Below are positions 1 through 8,401 of a DNA stretch of 64,000 bases, piece by piece. The notes beneath the pieces were generated by a model. The model saw nothing but the letters and a program-made list of their open reading frames with translations, had not been told where the DNA came from and searched no databases. The stretch is from positions 353,733-417,732 of the forward strand of contig NZ_JAERVK010000001.1 of NCBI RefSeq assembly GCF_016745425.1, read 5' to 3'. How positions within the stretch are numbered: the first letter of the stretch is position 1; the number at the start of each line of letters is the position of its first letter. This stretch comes from Candidatus Methylomicrobium oryzae (GTDB lineage Bacteria > Pseudomonadota > Gammaproteobacteria > Methylococcales > Methylomonadaceae). A program made the translations under genes and the position numbers.

Positions 1-47
1 CATGGAGGATTTTATCGTTCATGTCTGTCGGTTCGAGTTGACTCATC

Positions 48-78
48 AAAAGAAAAGGGCCTCAAGCGAGGCCCCTTT
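48..78 (-). terminator. Rho-independent terminator of pilA
   Basis: On the minus strand, 22 bases after the pilin stop codon, a GC-rich stem (ggggcctc / gagggccc type arms at 57-63 and 68-75) with a 4-base loop is followed by a T-rich tract (complement of 48-56). Classic intrinsic terminator geometry. Confidence 0.85.
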
Positions 79-99
79 GCTGTCGAATCCCTTTGAAGC

Positions 100-519
100 T
101 TATTGGCAACTGGAAGGACGGTATTTGGCGTCGATGGTGCCGCTGCAAACCCAGCTTACCTGGCCGGTCGTTGAATTGTATGTGCCTTGTAAGGTAATCG
201 TCTTACCGTCAATGGCTGCTTCTGCCGCGGTGGCTGTGGCGGTGATTGTGTCGGTGCCGTCAAAGGCGACGCTGGCGACATAGGTGGAGGACTGGGTGGA
301 GACCACGGCTCCGGACATCGTGCCGTTGACATTGGCGTACTCGGCCACGGAGTCTTTTCCCGAAGAAGCGGCCATAATCAGTTCGGAAACCTTGGCGCGC
401 ACGGTATAGTCTTTGTAAGCCGGCAGCGCAACGGCCGCCAAAATTCCGATGATCGCGACCACGATCATTAATTCGATCAAAGTAAAACCTTGTTGCACAT
501 TTTTAGGTAAGTGTCTCAT
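100..519 (-). CDS. pilA: Type IV major pilin PilA
   Basis: 139-residue type IVa pilin, the building block of surface pili used for twitching, attachment or DNA uptake. A short leader (residues 1-11) ends in Gly11. The mature protein starts at Phe12 with the canonical [20 protein letters not shown] helix, including Glu at mature position 5. This is the site cut and methylated by prepilin peptidase PilD. A C-terminal Cys pair (Cys125 and Cys138) would close the usual D-region disulfide loop. The gene stands alone, with its own terminator downstream and a sigma-54 promoter upstream, as expected for a highly expressed major pilin under PilSR control. The globular part is low-complexity and Thr/Ala-rich, so I cannot assign it to a named pilin subgroup. 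Confidence 0.95.
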   Translation of the reverse strand: MRHLPKNVQQGFTLIELMIVVAIIGILAAVALPAYKDYTVRAKVSELIMAASSGKDSVAEYANVNGTMSGAVVSTQSSTYVASVAFDGTDTITATATAAEAAIDGKTITLQGTYNSTTGQVSWVCSGTIDAKYRPSSCQ

Positions 520-566
520 GTTTTTATTCCTCTAGGTTTGGGGTGGGTTCAAAGACAATTGGTACA

Positions 567-582
567 AGCAGTTTGTGTGCCA
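567..582 (-). promoter_or_regulatory. Sigma-54 (-24/-12) promoter of pilA
   Basis: On the minus strand the sequence TGGCACACAAACTGCT fits the RpoN consensus TGGCAC-N5-TTGCW, with GG and GC elements separated by exactly 10 bases. Transcription would start near 556, leaving an untranslated leader of about 37 bases before the pilin ATG. Sigma-54 plus PilR control of pilA is the known arrangement in Pseudomonas and relatives. Confidence 0.75.
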
Positions 583-751
583 GGCTTGTTTAAATTGCGT
601 TTTTTATCTGTCCATAAACCTTAAGGATATACAAGTAGTTGAATTAATTTTTGTTTTTTATTAATGAGAAGGCGTGTCGGTTGCGTTTTCGGCTGACGGA
701 AATAAATAAAACTCAATCATAAAAGAAGAGCTGTTGACTCGGAGCGTCTGG

Positions 752-772
752 AACTGACAAAAATTGTCAGTT
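752..772. promoter_or_regulatory. Perfect dyad upstream of pilA, candidate activator site
   Basis: Arms aactgacaa / ttgtcagtt (9 bases each, 3-base spacer) lie about 190 bases upstream of the sigma-54 promoter, a typical distance for an enhancer. Both arms contain the TGTC core that PilR recognises in Pseudomonas. Assignment to PilR is an inference; a transcription factor site of some kind is the simpler claim. Confidence 0.4.
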
Positions 773-972
773 GGGGGATATATAAAGTTGGGGAATATGT
801 AAATCTGAGTGAGACGGGGTTACAAACCCATAGGCGCTAACCTAAAATATAAGTCATTGAAAATAAATGAAATAACCTTAAAAATTTACTTTAATTTGCT
901 GCGTAAAAACCATAACATATCGAAAATTAATGATCTTATTGGGATTAGCCGGGTAGCCGGGTAGCCGGGTAG

Positions 973-1001
973 GTCGGGCAACAGCTCCACCGTTGCCCGA
1001 C
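973..1001. repeat. 29-base palindromic repeat, copy A
   Basis: Ten-base arms gtcgggcaac / gttgcccgac around a 9-base loop. The whole 29-base unit is the exact reverse complement of the unit at 1182-1210. It directly abuts three tandem tagccggg 8-mers. Confidence 0.85.
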
Positions 1002-1029
1002 TTTTATAATACCCGCAGTGTTTGGCCTG

Positions 1030-1070
1030 AAAAAAACACCCGCGCTGTTTACCGGTCCGGGTGGTTTTTT
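1030..1070. terminator. Bidirectional terminator-like hairpin
   Basis: Stem cacccg / cgggtg (1037-1042, 1058-1063) flanked by six A on the left and six T on the right, so it could act in either direction. No gene ending here was found; it may be a relic or part of the repeat cluster. Confidence 0.45.
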
Positions 1071-1181
1071 ATTCGGCCTCGATCATGCCGGTCGAGCACG
1101 CTTTTTGTGTCTGATTTCAACGCTCAATCGCACCGTGAACGATGAATCATCGCCATCACCGCGCATGATGCCTAACCCAAC

Positions 1182-1210
1182 GTCGGGCAACGGTGGAGCT
1201 GTTGCCCGAC
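1182..1210. repeat. 29-base palindromic repeat, copy B (inverted)
   Basis: Exact reverse complement of 973-1001, so the pair brackets about 180 bases that include the terminator-like hairpin. Confidence 0.85.
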
Positions 1211-1221
1211 CTACTCCAACT

Positions 1222-1297
1222 GTAGGGTGGATTCGCCGTTAGGCAATCCGTCGGCCTGGAAGCCTGTTGGCGTTTTGCTATTGCAAAAACGCCCTAC
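1222..1297. repeat. GTAGG...CCTAC intergenic repeat
   Basis: Starts gtagggtggatt and ends gccctac, with an internal inverted pair (ggcgttttgc / gcaaaaacgcc). It shares its ends with the other dispersed elements of this window, for example 13396-13467 and 36481-36550. Confidence 0.6.
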
Positions 1298-1415
1298 AGG
1301 ACTACAGCTCTTCTCGCCGGACATAACTTGGGGTTCCGTCCGCAGGATTTTTATCTGCCTGCAAGGTATCGACATTGTAAAAACGCTGGGGACGGGGTGG
1401 CAAATTCCGTTCCGC

Positions 1416-1983
1416 TCAGGTAGATAGGGCTTCCTCGTACAACATCTGTAACGGCCATGTGACATCCAGCGAAGGGATGCGGATCATTTCATCCGCGTTT
1501 TCATAACCGTGTAATAGCCGTTCGTTATTGTCCTTGCGGTTAAAACAGTCAACCGACATTTTCTGGCTGTCGATCAGCCAGTAAGTTTGTAGACTTTCGA
1601 GTTGGCGGTAGACGCTGAATTTCTGGCCGCGATCGAAGGCTTCGGTGGAAGGGGAGAGCACTTCGGCAATGAACACGGGGTGTTGTTTGAAAAGGGGGGA
1701 GGCCGGTCCTTGGTGTTGCAGGTGACGAGCACGTCCGGATAGAAAAACGCCCGGGCTTTTTCGACATTGACTTTTATGTCCGAGATATAGGCGCGGCAGG
1801 GAGTGCCTTTCAGCGACTGTTTAAGTAAACCCCTAAATTCATGGTGATCGTGACATGCGCATCAGTTGCGCCGGCCATCGTCCAGACTTCGCCGTTCAAA
1901 TACTCGTGTTTGCAATTAGCCGAAGCTTCGCCTTGAAAATAATCTTTGGTACTGATCGGCAATTTTTCTGCAAGGGATGTCAT
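1416..1983 (-). pseudogene. Frameshifted Uma2 family (DUF820) endonuclease-fold gene
   Basis: The reading frame starts at 1983 (MTSLAEKLPISTKDYF...) and matches the N-terminus of Uma2 family proteins, a PD-(D/E)XK nuclease fold of unclear function. It then breaks twice. After ...TITMNLG near 1825 the protein continues in another frame (LLKQSLKGTPCRAYISDIKV, then FFYPDVLVTCN). At the G6 run at 1694-1699 it shifts again to KQHPVFIAEVLSPSTEAFDRG and runs to the stop at 1416. Each break is repaired by one inserted base, so both look like single-base deletions. All three pieces keep family hallmarks, so this is a recently inactivated gene or holds sequencing errors. An intact relative lies at 44322-44882. 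Confidence 0.8.
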
Positions 1984-2014
1984 GGCACTTTTCCCGAATG
2001 ATAGGCAGGCCAGG

Positions 2015-2401
2015 TTATTGCGGCTGTTCGATGATCTCGATTGCATTGCCGTCCCGGTCGCGGCAGAACAGCGCTCTGCGCCCCGATTTGCTGAGCGAAT
2101 AGGAAACCTGATTTTTTCCCAGCGATTCGAGCACCGGATCCAGCGAGGCGACCGTTAGCGCGACATGGCGGTCGCGGCCGCCGTGTTCGGGACGGCCGGT
2201 GGTCGGGTCCGGATTGTCGAGTTCGAGCAGGTGTATCTGCTGGGATGAAGAGGCGCCGACTTGCAGCCAGGCGCCCGGAAACGGCAACGGCGGCCGTTCG
2301 ATCTGCTTGAGCCCCAGTACGTCCTTGTAGAACGGTAAAGACTTTTCGGTATCCGAAACGATCAGGCTGGCATGATGCAAGGTCAAGAATTGGATTGACA
2401 T
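2015..2401 (-). CDS. VOC (glyoxalase/bleomycin-resistance fold) protein
   Basis: 128 residues starting at MSIQFLTLHHASLIVSD. It has a single vicinal-oxygen-chelate domain in two beta-alpha-beta-beta-beta halves: HHASLIVSDTEKSLPFYKDVLGL first, then the second half with HVALTVASLDPVLESL and ending DRDGNAIEIIEQP. Candidate metal ligands are the N-terminal His, the central His and the Glu near the C-terminus. Family members are glyoxalase-like lyases, dioxygenases or resistance proteins; the substrate cannot be read from sequence. An upstream extension of the same frame has no protein-like character, so the ATG at 2401 is preferred. It lies just upstream of the Uma2 pseudogene on the same strand. 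Confidence 0.8.
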   Translation of the reverse strand: MSIQFLTLHHASLIVSDTEKSLPFYKDVLGLKQIERPPLPFPGAWLQVGASSSQQIHLLELDNPDPTTGRPEHGGRDRHVALTVASLDPVLESLGKNQVSYSLSKSGRRALFCRDRDGNAIEIIEQPQ

Positions 2402-2935
2402 ATTAAGATAAAGGGAAGCAAAGGCGATGCCGGAATTATACTTTTCCGACGCGGATTTTAAAACCGAACTATTTTTGTGACGGCAGGTGAGCTGTGTGGT
2501 TCCAGGGTTTGCGAGAACTTGAGGATGCCGGCTGCTGCAAACCGGTGAGGACGGGATTGCAAATCCCGTTCCGCTATGGGTCCCCCTCTTTGAAAAAGAC
2601 GACTGCATGGATGCAGGAGGTAGAGTAACGCAGGAAGCAGTTACCGACGACTGCATGGGCAGAGATTTGCTCCTCGGCAATATAGCTCCTGGATTGCCTA
2701 CCTCCTGCATCCATGCAGTCGTGCAATCTCTGCATTCACGCCATCCCTGGCGTTCATGCAGGAGGTACGAGCCCACGGAAGGGCGAGGTAGATCGCGTCG
2801 GGAACAAGCGATCGAGGGCAATGCAGGAGCTATATTGCCGAGGGGTTAGGGGAGATTTTTTAAACTTAAATCTCCTGAGCCTTCTTTTTCAAAAGGGGAG
2901 GTGAACGCTTACCCGAAATCAAACGACAGACTGCT
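2402..2935. other. Gene-free stretch dominated by nested inverted repeats
   Basis: About 530 bases between the VOC gene and metZ. The right two-thirds (about 2585-2901) is a composite palindromic repeat described separately. No open frame here resembles a protein. Confidence 0.7.
2585..2901. repeat. Composite nested palindromic repeat
   Basis: The left edge carries ccctctttgaaaaag and the right edge aggggttaggggagatttttt, the two halves of the simple hairpin found intact at 9436-9472. Between them lies about 240 bases containing a perfect 25-base inverted pair (2599-2623 and 2698-2722) and a perfect 20-base inverted pair (2672-2691 and 2824-2843). This looks like one repeat type inserted into another. 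Confidence 0.7.
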
Positions 2936-4117
2936 CTACAAACCCCGGCTGATATCCCGCTTGATGTCCACGATATTTTCAAGGCCGACCGAAACCCTGA
3001 CCAGACCGTCCCTGATGCCGGCCGCCGCACGGGCTTCCGGCGTCAGGCGGCCGTGCGTCGTGGTCGCGGGATGCGTGATCGTGGTTTTCACGTCGCCGAG
3101 ATTGGCGGTGATCGAGATCATTTCGGTCGCATCGATCAATTTCCACGCATGGTCCTTGCCGCCGGCCAGTTCGAAGCTGACGATTGCGCCGAAATGGCTT
3201 TGCTGGGCTTTGGCAAGTTCATGCTGCGGATGCGAAGGCAAACCCGGGTGGTGGACCTTGGCGACGCCGGGCTGTTGTTCCAGCCATTGGGCGAGCGCCA
3301 GCGCGTTGTCGCAGTGGGCTTTCATCCTGACCGCGAGCGATTCGAGGCCGGACAGGAAGGTCCAGGCGTTGAACGGGCTCATCGTGGCGCCGCCGGTCCG
3401 CAGGTACGGATAAATCTGTTTTTCGATGATCTCGTTGTTTGCAACGACCGCGCCGCCGACGCAGCGGCCGTGGCCGTCGAGGTATTTGGTCGCCGAATGC
3501 ACGACGATGTCCGCGCCGAGGGTCAGCGGTTTTTGCAGGGCCGGGGTGCAAAAACAGTTGTCGACGACCAGCAGGCAACCGTGCCGGTGCGCGATGCCGG
3601 CCAATTCGGCAATATCGGCGATTTCGGTCAAGGGATTCGATGGCGTTTCGAGGAACAGGAAGCGCGTGTTCGACCGGATCGCGGCTTCCCAGGCGGCGGG
3701 GTCGGCCAAGTCAACGAAATCGGTTTCGACGCCGAATTTGCCGAAATAGTTCTGGAATAACAGCACGGTATTGCCGAATACGCCGCGCGAACAGACCACA
3801 TGATCGCCGGCTTTCAGAATCCCCATCCCGACCGCCATGATCGCGGCCATGCCCGATGCAAATGCGAGACAGCGTTCGCCTTTTTCCATCAAGGCCAGCC
3901 GTTCCTGGAACGCGGTGACGGTCGGATTCGTGAAGCGCGAATACACGTTGCCGGGCTGTTGGCCGGTAAAGCGCAACGAGGCTTCCTCCGCGCTGTTGAA
4001 AACGTAACTGGAGGTCGGAAAAATCGGGATGCTGTGCTCGCCTTCAGGCGTACGGCGGTGGCCGGCGCGGACGGCTTGCGTTTCGAGAGAGTAATCGGTC
4101 CAGTCGATGTCTTTCAT
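2936..4117 (-). CDS. metZ: O-succinylhomoserine sulfhydrylase
   Basis: 393 residues from MKDIDWTDYSLETQAVRAG. PLP-dependent Cys/Met-metabolism enzyme that joins O-succinylhomoserine with sulfide to give homocysteine in methionine synthesis. The PLP-binding lysine is Lys211 in HSATKYLDGHGR. Other family features are PIFPTSSYVF, NVYSRFTNPT and the ETPSNPL segment. The RTPEGEHS...PIFPTSSYVF N-terminus favours MetZ over MetB or MetY. It is last in the minus-strand run trpF-trpB-trpA-accD-folC-dedD-cvpA-purF-metZ, the order known from Pseudomonas. A hairpin repeat (4132-4205) separates it from purF. Confidence 0.92.
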   Translation of the reverse strand: MKDIDWTDYSLETQAVRAGHRRTPEGEHSIPIFPTSSYVFNSAEEASLRFTGQQPGNVYSRFTNPTVTAFQERLALMEKGERCLAFASGMAAIMAVGMGILKAGDHVVCSRGVFGNTVLLFQNYFGKFGVETDFVDLADPAAWEAAIRSNTRFLFLETPSNPLTEIADIAELAGIAHRHGCLLVVDNCFCTPALQKPLTLGADIVVHSATKYLDGHGRCVGGAVVANNEIIEKQIYPYLRTGGATMSPFNAWTFLSGLESLAVRMKAHCDNALALAQWLEQQPGVAKVHHPGLPSHPQHELAKAQQSHFGAIVSFELAGGKDHAWKLIDATEMISITANLGDVKTTITHPATTTHGRLTPEARAAAGIRDGLVRVSVGLENIVDIKRDISRGL

Positions 4118-4131
4118 TGTTTGTCGGGAGG

Positions 4132-4205
4132 GTAGGCTGGACTGGCGAACACAGCCCAATATTTATGCAAACGGTTGGGTTGCGAAAAGCAGCAACCCAA
4201 CCTAC
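4132..4205. repeat. GTAGG...CCTAC repeat between purF and metZ
   Basis: Begins gtaggctgg and ends cctac. The right half is a near-perfect hairpin (ggttgggttgc / gcaacccaacc, 4173-4202). It occupies almost the whole purF-metZ gap and could modulate read-through into metZ. Confidence 0.7.
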
Positions 4206-4211
4206 AGGTTA

Positions 4212-5717
4212 TCAGCAATTCTGCATTTCGATGATGAAGTTCTGGGCATTGCGCTGGCCTTGCGCATGATCGTTGCGCAGGCCTTCGATATGTTCGAGAT
4301 AGGCGTCGTCGATATCGCCGGTGACGTACTTCTTGCTGAAGCAGGAAGTATCGAAATGCTCGATGGCCGGATTGCCTTTGCGCACCGCATCGATCAAGTC
4401 TTGCAGATCCTGGTAGATGATCCGGTCCGCGCCGATGGCCTTGCCGACTTCTTCTTCGGACAGATTATGCGCGATCAGTTCGTGCGCGGCGGGCATGTCG
4501 ATCCCGTAAACGTTCGGGTAGCGGACCGGCGGCGCGGCGGAGGCGAAATAAACTTTTTTGGCGCCGGCATCGCGCGCCATCTGGATGATCTGCTCGGAAG
4601 TCGTGCCGCGCACGACCGAATCGTCAACCAGCAGCACGTTTTTGCCTTCGAATTCGAGGCCGATCGCATTCAATTTCTGCCGGACCGATTTCTCGCGCAT
4701 TTTCTGGCCGGGCATGATGAAAGTACGGCCGATATAGCGGTTCTTGATGAAGCCTTCGCGGAATTTGACCCCAAGCCGGTTGGCCATTTCGAGTGCCGCG
4801 GTGCGGCTGGTGTCCGGGATCGGAATCACCACATCGATGTCGTGATCGGGCCATTCGCGCAAGATTTTTTGCGCGAGTTTTTCGCCCATCCGGAGGCGGG
4901 CCTTGTAAACCGAAATGTCGTCGATGATCGAGTCGGGGCGCGCGAAATAGACATATTCGAAAATGCACGGGCAATGGTCGACCGTATCCGCGCATTGCCG
5001 TGTATGCAGTTCGCCGGATTGTTCGATGAAGACGGCCTCGCCGGGCTCGATGTCGCGGATCAGATTAAAACCGAGCACATCGAGCGCGACGCTTTCGGAG
5101 GCGATCATGAATTCGGAGCCTTTGTCGGTCTTGCGCTCGCCGTACACGACCGGGCGGATGCCGTGCGGGTCGCGAAAGCCCAGGATGCCGAAGCCGGTGA
5201 TCATCACCACGACCGCATACGCCCCGCGGCAGCGGCGATGTACCCCGCGCACCGCTTCGAACACGTCGTCGACGGTCAGGCTGAGTTTGCCGAGATTCTG
5301 CAGTTCGTGCGCGAACACGTTCAGCAGCACTTCGGAGTCGGAATCGGTATTGATATGGCGCTGATCTTCGACGAACAGCGCTTTTTTCAATTCATCGGTG
5401 TTGGTGAGATTGCCGTTGTGCGCGAGCGTCAGGCCGAACGGCGAGTTCACATAAAAAGGCTGGGCCTCGGCCGAGCTGGTGCAGCCGGCCGTCGGATAAC
5501 GGACATGCGCGATACCCATGGTGCCTTTCAGTTTCAGCATGTGCGCGTTGGTGAATACGTCCCGGGCCAGGCCGTTCTCCTTACGCAAATGCAGGCGCCC
5601 GTTCTCGCAGGTTACGATACCGGCGGCATCCTGTCCCCGATGCTGCAGCACCGTGAGGGCGTCGAACAACTCCTGGTTGACGTTTTGATGGGAAACAATT
5701 CCAGCAATACCACACAT
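4212..5717 (-). CDS. purF: Amidophosphoribosyltransferase
   Basis: 501 residues. First committed step of purine synthesis: PRPP plus glutamine to phosphoribosylamine. The start at 5717 gives [11 protein letters not shown], which places the N-terminal nucleophile Cys2 of the class II glutaminase directly after Met1. The upstream in-frame extension is therefore rejected. The phosphoribosyltransferase domain carries the PRPP loop [16 protein letters not shown]. Length and domain order match the E. coli-type enzyme. It follows cvpA by 26 bases, the classical cvpA-purF pairing. Confidence 0.97.
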   Translation of the reverse strand: MCGIAGIVSHQNVNQELFDALTVLQHRGQDAAGIVTCENGRLHLRKENGLARDVFTNAHMLKLKGTMGIAHVRYPTAGCTSSAEAQPFYVNSPFGLTLAHNGNLTNTDELKKALFVEDQRHINTDSDSEVLLNVFAHELQNLGKLSLTVDDVFEAVRGVHRRCRGAYAVVVMITGFGILGFRDPHGIRPVVYGERKTDKGSEFMIASESVALDVLGFNLIRDIEPGEAVFIEQSGELHTRQCADTVDHCPCIFEYVYFARPDSIIDDISVYKARLRMGEKLAQKILREWPDHDIDVVIPIPDTSRTAALEMANRLGVKFREGFIKNRYIGRTFIMPGQKMREKSVRQKLNAIGLEFEGKNVLLVDDSVVRGTTSEQIIQMARDAGAKKVYFASAAPPVRYPNVYGIDMPAAHELIAHNLSEEEVGKAIGADRIIYQDLQDLIDAVRKGNPAIEHFDTSCFSKKYVTGDIDDAYLEHIEGLRNDHAQGQRNAQNFIIEMQNC

Positions 5718-5743
5718 ATCGATAAGTCCAAGCCTTAAAAAAA

Positions 5744-6274
5744 TCAAGAATAACGAAGAAAGTCCGAGAATCCGGACGGAAAACGGGTCTTTAGCCACAC
5801 GACCGCATTCTGGAAATGCGGCAGCAGCATCGACTCATGCCACCAGTTCTCCCTGGGCAGCGGCGTGAGCCCGGCAAAAATCACGATCAGGTTGATGAAC
5901 AGCAAGCCGCGAAACAGGGCGACGGGTAGGCCGGCGAAATGGCCGAAAAGCGAAGGATAAGTCCGTTTTTTTTTGAAATTCTGGATAAAAAATATTATTG
6001 TGCCCAGCGTCAGCGTGAGCACGAACAGGATCGCGAACGCGGCCGCAATTTCTGCCTTCGGATTCGGGAATTCCGAGCGGATTGCGCGGGTGTAGGCGTC
6101 CGCAAAATACCAGCCGATCGCGGCGGCAATCAGCCAGCAGGTCAGCGAACGCGTCTCCAGCGCCGCGCCGCGCAGCAGGCCGATCAACAGAAAGATCGTC
6201 AGCACTACCACAATCGCATAATCAATCCACAGCATTTTCACAAAAAACTGGGCCATGAACTGGACCATCGCCAT
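5744..6274 (-). CDS. cvpA: CvpA family inner-membrane protein
   Basis: 176 residues with about four hydrophobic membrane segments (near residues 12-32, 45-65, 80-105 and 118-140). The family is linked to colicin V production and stress or bile tolerance in enterobacteria; its molecular role is not settled. The ATG at 6274 overlaps the TGA stop of the SPOR-domain gene upstream (TGATG), implying coupled translation; a GTG one codon earlier is possible. Position between dedD and purF is the conserved context. Confidence 0.9.
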   Translation of the reverse strand: MAMVQFMAQFFVKMLWIDYAIVVVLTIFLLIGLLRGAALETRSLTCWLIAAAIGWYFADAYTRAIRSEFPNPKAEIAAAFAILFVLTLTLGTIIFFIQNFKKKRTYPSLFGHFAGLPVALFRGLLFINLIVIFAGLTPLPRENWWHESMLLPHFQNAVVWLKTRFPSGFSDFLRYS

Positions 6275-7113
6275 CACTCAGCCAGAATGATCGTCTTGAT
6301 GTTCTGTTGGTTCAAGCGGTTTCTGATCTCGAGCGCGCGCTGTTTGCTTAGTTCGGGGCCGATCTTCAGACGGTAAATAGGGCCTTTGTCGGTTGATAAG
6401 GTTTCCAAGGCGGCCGGAAAACCGAGTTTGCGCAGTTTGTCGCGTTGCGAAAGCGCATTTTCCTTTTTGGTGAAGCTGCCCGCCTGGATATTCCAGCGTT
6501 CGAATTTTGCCGCGCTTTTCGGCGCTGCCTTTGCCGGCGTCTCTGCGGGTTCCAGCGGGACAGGTTCAACTGCGGCAGACTCGCTAACGCTTTCGGTTCG
6601 GCGGGGAACCGGAGCGGTTTTCGGCGCAGCCGTTTCGACCGGGGAAACGGCCGCAGGTGAAGTGCGGTCTATCGTCGGTTCCGGTGCAGGAGCCGGCGGG
6701 ACGGCTTCGATGTCTTCATCCGGCGCATTCTCGGCATCGGCGGCGACGTCTACTTCGGCAGGCGGCTCGTAATCGGCAGGTGCATTTTCCTGAAGGCCGG
6801 GCTCGATCTTTTCGACGCCTCCCGCAGTAACATTCAGAGTCGCTGCAGAGGGATTATTACCGGAGGGGGAAGCGGCGGGCGAGAGGGCATTGCCGGAGGC
6901 GCTCTCTATGCTCGCCGCATCGGTAGGCAGTTTGCTTTCGGGACCATTCGGCGAACCGGCAGGCGGTTCGGGAATCGTCATTTCGCTGACTGCCTGGCCA
7001 CTGGTGTCGACCGGGTCGTCGAACAGCATCGGGATAAAAATGGCGGCAAGCGCCGTGACGACAGCCGCTCCGATCAATCGTTGTTTCAGTTCTTGATCCA
7101 TTTCGTCATTCAC
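6274..7113 (-). CDS. dedD: SPOR-domain cell-division protein (DedD-like)
   Basis: 279 residues. A short cytoplasmic N-terminus and one transmembrane segment (LIGAAVVTALAAIFIPMLF) are followed by a long Pro/Ala/Glu-rich linker (about residues 40-200) and a C-terminal SPOR domain starting near FERWNIQAGSFTKKENA. SPOR domains bind denuded glycan strands at the septum, so the protein should act in division from the periplasmic side. Its start overlaps the folC stop by eight bases and its stop overlaps the cvpA start, so the three genes are translationally coupled. Confidence 0.88.
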   Translation of the reverse strand: MNDEMDQELKQRLIGAAVVTALAAIFIPMLFDDPVDTSGQAVSEMTIPEPPAGSPNGPESKLPTDAASIESASGNALSPAASPSGNNPSAATLNVTAGGVEKIEPGLQENAPADYEPPAEVDVAADAENAPDEDIEAVPPAPAPEPTIDRTSPAAVSPVETAAPKTAPVPRRTESVSESAAVEPVPLEPAETPAKAAPKSAAKFERWNIQAGSFTKKENALSQRDKLRKLGFPAALETLSTDKGPIYRLKIGPELSKQRALEIRNRLNQQNIKTIILAE

Positions 7114-8380
7114 CTTTATCTAGCGCGGAGAGGCAATCGGATACCAAAAAGAAAGAGCCAAAAACCAGCAGCAGATCGCCTTCTTGCAACTGGGTTTTTG
7201 CGGCGGCGAAGGCTTCGTTGAAGGTCTGAAAGCCGAAATGCGCGGCGGAGATTCCGCACTGTTCGAAGATTGAGCGCATTTGCGCCTCATTAGCCGCCCG
7301 GGGATTCGTCAAAGGAGCGAAAAACCAGTCGTAAACCAGCGGATTCATCAGTTCGAGCACGCCTTTGATGTCCTTGTCTTTCATCATCGAAAACAGCGCG
7401 CGGACACGGTAATGCCGGCAATGTTCCCGCAGGTATTCGACCAAAGTTTTTACGGCTTCCGGATTATGCCCCACGTCCAACAGAAAGGGAATTTTATCAT
7501 TAATTAACTGAAAACGGCCGGCCAGTTTTACATTTTCGAGGCTTTGCCGGATCGCCGCAATGTCGACCGGTAGAATCGGCGACAATTGACGGACCGCCAG
7601 AATCGCTGAGGCCGCGTTCCGGTATTGGTGTTCCCCTTTCAGCGACGGAGGCGGCAGATTTTCCAGCGATTGATCAGCGCAGCGCCAATGCCAGCCGTTC
7701 GCGGTTTTCCGGTAGCCGAATTCCTTGCCGATGCGGAAAAGTTTGGCGTTTTTGTTTTGGGCGCATTGCAAGAGCGAGGCGGGCGGCTCTGGGTCGCCGA
7801 CAATCGCCGGTATGCCGGCACGGAAGATGCCTGCCTTTTCGGCACCGATCGCTTCGCGGGTCTGGCCGAGCCAGTCGACATGATCGATCCCGATACTGCT
7901 GATCAGCGCCACATCCGGATCGATGATATTGACGGCGTCGAGGCGGCCTCCCATGCCGACTTCCAGGATCTGGATATCGACGCGGCGACGGGAAAAAATG
8001 TCGAGCGCAGCGAGTGTACTGAATTCGAAATAACTCAAGGAGGTGTCGTCGCGGACCGCTTCGATCCGGGCGAATGCCTCGCAGATCAACTCATCGGCGG
8101 CCGGGAGGCCGTCGATTTTGATGCGTTCGTTGTAGCGTAGAATATGCGGCGAGGTATAGGCGCCGACCCGGTAGCCCTGCGCCCGGTAAATCGTTTCGAG
8201 ATAAGCAACGCAGGAGCCTTTGCCGTTAGTGCCGGCGACGGTGATCGTAACCGGTTTCCGGTAATCCGGATCGAGCGCGGCGAAAACGCGCGCGGCGCGT
8301 TCCAGGCCCATGTCGATTGCTAAAGGATGCAGGCTTTCCTGCCAGGTCAGCCAGTCCTTTAGCGTATTGAAACGCGGCAT
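7106..8380 (-). CDS. folC: Bifunctional folylpolyglutamate/dihydrofolate synthase
   Basis: 424 residues. Adds glutamate to dihydropteroate and then to tetrahydrofolate. ATP-binding loop TVAGTNGKGS sits near residue 50, followed by the family segments YTSPHILRYNERI and EVGMGGRLDAVNII. The C-terminal Mur-ligase-like domain has LDVGHNPEA. ATG at 8380 preferred over a TTG one codon earlier. It lies 21 bases after accD; accD-folC-dedD-cvpA-purF is a conserved gammaproteobacterial block. Confidence 0.95.
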   Translation of the reverse strand: MPRFNTLKDWLTWQESLHPLAIDMGLERAARVFAALDPDYRKPVTITVAGTNGKGSCVAYLETIYRAQGYRVGAYTSPHILRYNERIKIDGLPAADELICEAFARIEAVRDDTSLSYFEFSTLAALDIFSRRRVDIQILEVGMGGRLDAVNIIDPDVALISSIGIDHVDWLGQTREAIGAEKAGIFRAGIPAIVGDPEPPASLLQCAQNKNAKLFRIGKEFGYRKTANGWHWRCADQSLENLPPPSLKGEHQYRNAASAILAVRQLSPILPVDIAAIRQSLENVKLAGRFQLINDKIPFLLDVGHNPEAVKTLVEYLREHCRHYRVRALFSMMKDKDIKGVLELMNPLVYDWFFAPLTNPRAANEAQMRSIFEQCGISAAHFGFQTFNEAFAAAKTQLQEGDLLLVFGSFFLVSDCLSALDKGE

Positions 8381-8401
8381 CAACGGTGGGATCGCAATCG
8401 G

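Larger units (their letters stand above)
520..1415. other. Non-coding stretch with regulatory sites and palindromic repeats
   Basis: About 0.9 kb with no convincing gene. From 585 to about 945 it is AT-rich and carries the pilA control region. From 946 on it holds three tandem copies of the 8-mer tagccggg (946-969), two mutually inverted 29-base palindromes, an intrinsic-terminator-like hairpin and a GTAGG-type repeat (1222-1297). Short open frames here have no recognisable product. Confidence 0.7.

Noticed and set aside
946..972. Tandem 8-mers as a CRISPR array
   Set aside because: Units are contiguous with no spacers and far too short; a slippage-type tandem repeat.
1018..1242. Short open frame through the repeat cluster
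   Set aside because: It is read through a hairpin and palindromes, has no ribosome site and no protein-like composition.
4107..5738. 543-codon open frame on the plus strand opposite purF
   Set aside because: It mirrors purF on the other strand, is His/Asp/Arg-rich with no family features, and purF has complete catalytic motifs. A GC-rich antisense frame only.
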